From: Dinochytrium kinnereticum
Lineage: Eukaryota; Chytridiomycota; Chytridiomycetes; Chytridiales; Chytridiaceae
DNA length: 64,000 bases
NCBI GenBank assembly: GCA_027604005.1
Contig: JADGJT010000008.1
Coordinates: forward strand, 82,516-146,515
Reading direction: 5' to 3'
Shown here piece by piece: positions 57,425-64,000 of this stretch. Every line of letters begins with the position of its first letter. The first letter of the stretch is position 1. The notes beneath the pieces were generated by a model, which was not told the origin of the DNA, searched no databases, and worked only from the letters and a program-made list of their open reading frames with translations. Both the position numbers and the translations under genes were made by a program.

Positions 57425-58133
57425 ATGCTCTCCCTCCAGCACCTTCCGAGACGACTGCTCGCATCGCATGCGGCATCTGCCGCCCCTTCATGCGCTGCAT
57501 TCACTTCATCCCTCGTCAGAACCCACACCTTCCTCGCACCCGCATCCCTTCTCATCGCCTCCGCTCCTACCTGCAGAACCTACGTCACAAACAAATCTCC
57601 CATCCAGAAGCCACGCTCCACAAAAACCATTAAAATCTACAAAGCAGAGGACCCCGCTACCGTTCCTTTGAAAGGTGAGATTGCTGTCTGGAATTTCTGT
57701 GGATTTTTTGTACCTTGCTATTCCTGGTGGGGTGGTTGGTTAACTGTATATATATTCTTGGGGTGCTGGGATTCGTTTTACAATGGAACAGAGAATCTAC
57801 CGTATGATGTGAAGCGGACTGCTCTTGCGCAATGGCTTCCTATTTACCGCGAGTACCGGAATCAGGGAACCAATATTTCCACCATCATTCGTAGGATCAG
57901 TGGCGATGTCGATGTGAGAATGAATTCATCGTTTCAAGCATTCATTTTCTTACAAGCACTTGATATGCTTTCTAAATAAGTTTTTTTTATTTGCTTTCTA
58001 GAAACTTGCAAAGGATCTTGAAGTGGTTGCCCCACCAAACTGCATCACCGTTCGAAAGGACATCAACCAAATTAGGCTTCGTGGTGACTACTTGACTGAT
58101 CTTCGGGAGTTTTTCACCGTTCGCAAGTTCTGA
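57425..58133 (+). CDS. IMG2: Mitochondrial large ribosomal subunit protein mL49 (Img2)
   Basis: Exons 57425-57674, 57792-57913 and 58002-58133 give 167 aa. The N-terminus is Arg/Ser/Ala-rich with no acids for ~50 residues (MLSLQHLPRRLLASHAA), a mitochondrial presequence. The mL49 core reads ENLPYDVKRTALAQWLPIYR, then ISTIIRRISGDVDKLAKDL and INQIRLRGDYLTDLREFF, matching the Img2/MRPL49 pattern (peptide NxLPxY, IRxIxGD, QIxIxGxY). It belongs to the central protuberance region of the mitoribosome. Length is normal. Transcribed divergently from BFR2, linking cytosolic and mitochondrial ribosome production. Confidence 0.92.
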
Positions 58134-58342
58134 AAGTCGACGACGAAAAGAGAGATGACGGGGTGGAGGGAGAGGATTTCGCCAAACGAGTGGAGTGCTC
58201 AAGTAGATTCTGATTTTGGATACCTGCTGGTTTTATTGACGAAGAATATGATGGGGTAGTTTCGCATTGGGGGAAGCTCTGTTTTTTCAACAAAAGTGAA
58301 TAAGAGGAACGATGAGGCGATCTTGATGTTTTTTTCCTTCCT

Positions 58343-58724
58343 TCAATCGTTGTTATTCTTTCCGCAAAAGGGAAGGCAGCAGAGAAACGAGCTCATGTTC
58401 TTCCTGCAGAGTGGACAGATGTTTGAAGCTTTGGACCAGGCGTAAAGACAGGGCTGGCAGAATGAATCTTTGAAGACGTTAACACTACTACTTTTGTTCC
58501 TGCTCCTGGCTTGCTTCCCTCCTAATTCTTCCCAAACGCGAATTGAAAGACGAAAAGAAAAAAAACTCACGTCCGCAAGGTAACAGTTTGAACTTTTCTT
58601 TGGGAAGATCCTCCAAGCAGATCGGGCATTCATCCAACTCTTGTTTTGGAGCATCCGTGATCATTCCTTTCGCATTCCGCCCCCTTTGGTTTCGACGCTG
58701 AGTTCGCGGTGTTCTTTTGAGCAT
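58343..58724 (-). CDS. Small RING-finger (C3HC4) protein, probable E3 ligase
   Basis: Exons 58571-58724 and 58343-58467 give 92 aa. The RING is split by a 103-nt intron: CPICLEDLPKEKFKLLPCGH, then SFCQPCLYAW and NICPLCRKN. That gives Cys pairs, His and Cys in C3HC4 order. The RING covers almost the whole protein. Start 58724 gives a basic N-terminus. A coding-looking frame from ATG 58842 (MSPKSRDFWEAFSHH) may be an earlier exon, but I could not find an in-phase splice. It converges with mL49, 209 bp apart. Substrate unknown. Confidence 0.82.
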
Positions 58725-59059
58725 TCTTTCGGAACTGACTTTCCGGGGGATCCCGTCTCATCCCGTCCTTTATTGGATGCTTGACGGGAAATGAACAATG
58801 GTGACTGAATGCCTCCCAGAAGTCGCGGCTTTTGGGAGACATGGTTGCATGGGGTGTCGTTTTTATTCTAGTATTTCTATTTGAAGAGGGAGGCGAGGGG
58901 GCTGAGTGGGGCAGCCTTCACTTTATTTTTTTCCTTCTCCTTTTCATTTCTTCTTCAGCCAACGTAAAATAGGTATTAATCGTCCTTGCTAACTGAACAA
59001 AAGTCACAAAAGTCACAGAAACATAACCATGCGAGCAAACACACACATCTATTTATGTA

Positions 59060-60851
<1,792 letters not shown>

Positions 60852-63800
60852 TCATGACCTCACCCCCTCAACACCCCCCAAAGAAGAAGAAACAGACCCC
60901 CCCCTCCTCAACATCTCCCTAACCCTCAAAGCCTCATTCTTCGCCCTCGTAGCACCCGACGATACAACTCCCCGACTCAAATCCCCCACAGACCGAACCT
61001 TCCTCGATAGCCTTTGTCCCCCCCTACGCCCCCCAACCTCGCCCTCCTCCTCCCGCTCCTCATCACTATCACCACTATCACTATCATTAAAAACATCACC
61101 ACGACGCCCCAAACCCCGCCCCAACTCCACAATCCGACCCTCGATATCCCGTCGGGCCATGTCCCTGAATTCCGCCGAAGTGGTGGTCGTCGTCGTCGGG
61201 GCTAAGCGACCGGGACGCGTCGCATCACCCACCGGGATACGTTTCGGGAGACGAGAGGAGGTGGTTGGTGAGTTCTTTTTCTCCAAATCCAGCATCGGCC
61301 GACGATTCAGAGGAGGGGTTCGTAGACGTCGTTCCATAGAGGTACCTTCACCTTCAAACCGTTGACGGGTCGTGTCGAGATCGTGGGAGACTGGGACGGA
61401 AAGCCTTTCACCACCACCACCATCACCACGTTCCCACTCGTCGTCAGACCTCATCTTGTTGACCTCCTCGTCGACCCCTGACCGGTCTGAGGAGAGCGCG
61501 CCAAAGGAGGGTGTCGTTATCGTCATGTTTGAGAAGGACCCGGATTGGCTCATCCCACTATCGTGAGTTAACGGGACGTGGAGCATGTGGGAGGGTCGCC
61601 GTGTCGATGATTCGGGTAAAGGGGATGTGGTGGCGTCTAAACGGATGGTGACGGAGGGAACGGTGGCGTTTTTTGTAAGCAGCTGGCCGGGTGTCGTGGA
61701 AGTAAGAGAGGCGGTGCCGGATTTTCGATAATCGTCCACAATCGTTCCTTGCAGATCGGGGTTGAAGTTTCTGAAAAAATCATGTCGTCTCGACGTCGGA
61801 ATGCGATCTGAACCATCCTCGCCCCCCTGATCTCCAACCCTCATCACACCTCCACCCTTCCCTCCTCTCACACCACCGTCATTATAATCCACTGCGGCAG
61901 CCGACAACGGCGCCCCATCACCCCTCACCTCGACTGACCGCTCATCAAATCTCCGACCAAATCTCATTGCCTCATCAAGGTGGGAAGTCTGCCGTGACGA
62001 TGCCTGCGAAAGGTTGCGCCGTTCTAACCCACCTTCTCTACTCTTCACAGCATCTCGTCTTACGTCCTCACCGAATCCACCCACACCCCGTGTCAGCTCA
62101 TCAACCCCCCCAATACCTCCAAAAACGGGTCCCTCATTACCGCCAATCGGCGAAACTCGTTGCCATCGGGTGACCATATCATCTTGACCTTGAGCAGCCC
62201 AATGCCCTGCATGACCAAACCGTTTTACATCACATTCTTCTGAACCCGCACCACCCTCACGACGTCCATCACTCCAACGCCCCGCAGTTGCCGCAGCAAC
62301 CGTCTCCCTCTCTTCCCCACCCCTTCGTTCGCGCACATCACTACCGGCACGCTCGCCAGTCCTCGCAGGTAATGACCACCTTCCATCCACGACAGCCTGT
62401 TTCCTCTCCTCCCCGAAAAACGGTACAGACTCCCTTACGAAGGTCTTTAGATCCCCACCCCTTTTCTCAACCTCAACTCTACCCTCATCACTTCTCCTCA
62501 CCACAACGCCACGACTCCCAGTCTCCCCACTACCATGTACCCCTAAGACCAACCCCCGAAAACAAGGCCCCCCCAAAAACCCCTTTAAAACCCCCGCAAG
62601 CCCCATCTGTCCGTTCCGCAACCTCTCCACCGTCACCGCCAAATCAGGCAACTTCCCGCTCCGTCTGTCAGAAGCAATGAACCGCCTCGCCCGATCCAAC
62701 ATTGTCAGGTCGAATGTGAAGGCCAGGGTTTTGGTTGAGGTGTTGCAGCAGAGTTGGGGTAAGGTTGGGGGTGTGCAGGGGTGATCGGGGTGTGGCGTTA
62801 GGTCAGGGGGTTGGTTGTGATTGTGGGTGGGAGAGGAAGGGAGTGAGATTGGGGTTGGGGTTGTGAATGGGATTGTGTAGGAGATGGGGGGTGGGTAACT
62901 TTTCTTCGTTGGGTGGAGTTGAGGGGGGATGGAGGCGGTATGAGGTGGGTGGTCATCGAGGGTGAGGCTCTATTTCAACGATGCCAATACAAGAAAAAGA
63001 AAAGGATAAAGGAAACGAAAGATATTAAATATAAATAATCTAAAGTCACTTTCCAGAAACGCAACAGAAAGAACAAACAACTAAAGAACCGCAGCCTCAC
63101 CCTCTCACCCCGCACCGCCCCCAAGCCACCACGTTGTCGACCTGTTCTCGAACCAACCCCAAGAACACCCCTCCCCATAACCCTCTTCCTCACGGCACTA
63201 GCTCGAACCTCACTCTCATGTGACGTGGGCAATAACGACGAGAAAGGGATGACCCCGTTCCACCCTGATAATTCAGGAGAGGAGGATAGGCGGGTGGGAG
63301 GAGGTGGTGGTAGTGGTGCTGAAACCTGGGTGTGGGTAGAGGGGGTGAGGCTTGTCTGTGTGGCCTCGTCAATCATCTTTTTGGGGACTGTAATGATAAA
63401 GACGGTTAGATGGAGAGGCTTTGTGGCTCTTTTTTCCAAAAAAAATAAACAAAGCAAACAACAACAGCAAAGCGGAAGGACAAATCACAATAGGTGAACA
63501 GAACGGAAAGGGTTGTGATGGAACCAATTTTAGACAAAAAAAAGAAGTGCAACGGATAAGAAAACCTCTATACAAGAAAAGAGAAGAAAAAAAGGAAGTG
63601 AGGAACACCAGACAACCAGAAAACAACGGCGTAAAACTATAAAACCAAGAAAGAAAAAAAAAAAAGGTTCAAAAAAGACAGAAAGGTAAACTCACATTCC
63701 CATCGAATAACCCCGCTCTCACTCCTCTCATCCCCCTCCAAAACCCAACCCTCCTCCTCGGCCTCCTTCACCCTCCTCTCCCCCTTCCCCTCCCTAACCC

Positions 63801-64000
63801 CACCCCCCCTCGTCGAAGCCAACTCCCTAGGCGCCGTAAGCGGTCTCCCCCTCTTGCCAACACCCCCCCACCGACGTTTCCTAAACCCGGGCCCAAGCGA
63901 CGGAACATGCTCACGATGACCCCACCAAGAAGGGTATACCCCGCCCCCCGCCCCCCCCCCGGCCAGTACGCCAACCACCCCACACCAACAAGGGAGGGCC
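60852..64000 (-). CDS. GC-rich Arg/Gly/Ser-rich unknown protein, cut by the right window edge
   Basis: Splicing joins three frames that look separate: exon >64000-63696, exon 63387-63101 (RWEFPKKMIDEATQTS across the join) and exon 62969-60852. Phases agree and the last exon is open for 706 codons, well beyond its first ATG at 62702. The intron between the first two is ~308 nt and may hide another exon. Features: a Trp/Gly/His segment (YPSWWGHREHVPSL), Pro6, a Pro/Thr/His-rich block, a possibly folded patch (LAFTFDLTMLDRARRFI, LAVTVERLRNGQMG), then Gly/Arg/Ser-rich sequence with SDSGDSDEEREE near the end. No family is recognised. At least ~900 aa here, N-terminus outside the window. Confidence 0.6.

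Noticed and set aside
62870..62900. TTGGGGTTGGGGTTG as a possible telomere-like repeat
   Set aside because: Only two units, within a coding exon; not an interstitial telomere array.

Overview
This 64 kb window is a gene-dense stretch of nuclear DNA from a fungus. Genes are split by very short spliceosomal introns, mostly 38 to 60 nt, with GTNNGN donors and a CTAAC/CTAAT-like branch site a few bases before the acceptor. The gene set is fungal: SLA2, PHO80/PCL-type cyclins, an MCH1-like transporter, a DUF4188 protein and soluble DPM1. An ankyrin protein with an F-box-like start and a TKL kinase with an MLKL-like N-terminus point to an early-diverging, probably chytrid-type, lineage. The lineage call is inference. 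No RNA gene, CRISPR array or intact transposon was found.

Layout. 1-4.5 kb (all minus): 5' part of SLA2 (endocytosis), an ankyrin-repeat membrane protein, and a PCL-type cyclin. 5.7-13.3 kb (minus): a nine-exon TKL kinase, an SLC45/GPH-like MFS transporter with a decayed duplicate 5' of it, and an unrecognised acidic protein. 13.4-19.6 kb (minus): complete MOT1/BTAF1. 19.6-23.8 kb (plus): a small unrecognised gene starting 41 bp from MOT1, the proteasome chaperone PAAF1/Rpn14, and a seven-exon unknown protein carrying a KEN box and an ABBA motif. 23.8-25.8 kb (minus): HYPK and proteasome subunit alpha-2. 26.3-28.5 kb (plus): a DEDDh RNA exonuclease with a lysine-rich tail. 29.5-42.6 kb (minus): an MCH1-like transporter, ornithine decarboxylase, and two more PCL-like cyclins, one with a histidine-rich repeat domain. 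44-50 kb (minus): a secreted phosphoesterase/phospholipase C-like enzyme and an 889-aa Ser-rich protein without introns. 50.9-52.8 kb: two head-to-head paralogues with a bacterial-type PH (bPH2/DUF304-like) domain. 53.2-57.2 kb (minus): a DUF4188 protein with a decayed last-exon copy 5' of it, and the ribosome-biogenesis factor BFR2/AATF. 57.4-58.1 kb (plus): mitochondrial ribosomal protein mL49. 58.3-64 kb (minus): a RING protein, DPM1, and a GC-rich unknown protein that runs off the right edge.

The genes do not form a metabolic cluster. Most are housekeeping. Two proteasome genes (PAAF1, alpha-2) lie within 6 kb of each other beside a candidate APC/C target, and three PCL-type cyclins occur in one window. 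The most unusual items are the KEN/ABBA protein, the MLKL-like TKL kinase with an unassigned C-terminal domain, the His-rich cyclin, the bPH2 pair and two 5'-side duplicate relics. Exon joins were worked out by hand from splice signals, reading phase and family conservation. Where a gene is described with exon coordinates, the phases sum to an open frame.
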